Positions 12,110 through 12,264 of a stretch of 12,264 nucleotides of DNA are shown here, in pieces; the first letter of the stretch is position 1, and every line of letters starts with the position of its first letter. The stretch comes from an uncultured Oscillospiraceae bacterium (GTDB lineage: Bacteria; Bacillota; Clostridia; Oscillospirales; Oscillospiraceae): the NCBI GenBank assembly GCA_910587345.1, contig CAJUKH010000059.1, positions 1 through 12,264 of the forward strand. The letters are read 5' to 3'. Below the pieces are notes generated by a model. That model did not search any database. It saw only the letters and a program-made list of their open reading frames with translations, and was not told the DNA's origin. The position numbers were made by a program, and so were the translations under genes.

Positions 12110-12264
12110 TTATAAAATCTGTTCTGCAATATATACGGTATTGCTATTTTTTAAGGACGCAATTAGGAGTTTATTCCCATTACTTGTGCGAAAAAGTGTC
12201 CAGCTGCATTGTGAAATTTGGCATCGCTCTTCCTCAGGTACTTCTAACGCATCCCAAACATCAC
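12110..12264 (-). CDS. One-pass membrane protein, 3' part (second piece of the junction-crossing gene)
   Basis: This is the end of the 170-aa gene that starts at 499. Bases 12124-12264 duplicate 1-141, and 12110-12123 supply the last residues (EQIL) and the TAA stop at 12110-12112. About 51 codons lie here, so the extracellular part is complete once the circle is closed. The stop is 47 nt before the ATG of the 255-aa secreted protein. This entry and the one at 1-499 describe one gene, not two. Confidence 0.82.
   Translation of the reverse strand, partial: DVWDALEVPEEERCQISQCSWTLFRTSNGNKLLIASLKNSNTVYIAEQIL
12124..12264. repeat. Terminal direct repeat, right copy (circular junction)
   Basis: An exact copy of 1-141. 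Joining the two copies closes the 170-aa reading frame without a shift, which supports a circular molecule. 141 is also a common largest word size in metagenome assembly, consistent with an assembly overlap, not a biological repeat. Confidence 0.93.

Noticed and set aside
1..12264. Phage-type or LTR-type terminal repeats
   Set aside because: The repeat lies inside a gene, there is no packaging, capsid, reverse transcriptase or integrase pair, and plasmid maintenance genes are complete.
1..12264. CRISPR array or insertion sequence
   Set aside because: No regularly spaced repeats of the right length, no transposase and no paired terminal inverted repeats flanking a gene.

Overview
The window is one circular molecule cut open. 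Its first 141 bases are repeated exactly as its last 141 (1-141 = 12124-12264), so the true unit is about 12,123 bp. Content is plasmid-like: a primase-polymerase-type replication protein, ParA with a ribbon-helix-helix partner, a tyrosine recombinase and a YafQ/DinJ-type toxin-antitoxin pair. No relaxase, capsid, transposase or resistance gene is visible. The host is probably a Gram-positive gut-type clostridium (Lachnospiraceae or Oscillospiraceae are my guess). This rests on strong GGAGG-type ribosome sites, TTG and GTG starts, a DUF4367-like anti-sigma protein and secreted proteins with Gram-positive-style signal peptides. No chromosomal marker confirms it.

Every convincing gene is on the minus strand, so it reads right to left. 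In transcription order around the circle there are four blocks. (1) Recombinase (9406-10428) followed by a coiled-coil protein (8624-9391). (2) A hairpin-rich gap (8116-8623) that is my best candidate for a replication origin, then a 93-aa protein overlapping the replicase (6339-7844), closed by a clear terminator. (3) Antitoxin, toxin and a 113-aa protein from a strong promoter with a palindromic operator, then parA and its small DNA-binding partner from a consensus promoter. (4) An envelope module: ECF sigma factor, membrane-anchored anti-sigma-like protein, 120-aa secreted protein, 533-aa secreted L,D-transpeptidase, 170-aa one-pass membrane protein and 255-aa secreted protein, ending at a 21-bp-stem terminator (11230-11278). 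The 170-aa gene crosses the point where the circle was cut, so no single linear reading frame shows it. By eye the envelope module and toxin-antitoxin pair are more AT-rich than the replication and recombinase genes, which suggests a mosaic.

The most unusual content is block 4, a six-gene cell-wall and surface programme with its own sigma switch on a small plasmid. Three of its intergenic gaps carry RNA hairpins placed where they could control translation. The second is the 866-bp gap 10429-11294: no believable minus-strand gene, many hairpins, paired direct repeats, a plus-strand terminator-like hairpin and two large adjacent palindromes. It may encode a large structured RNA or hold an origin or centromere.
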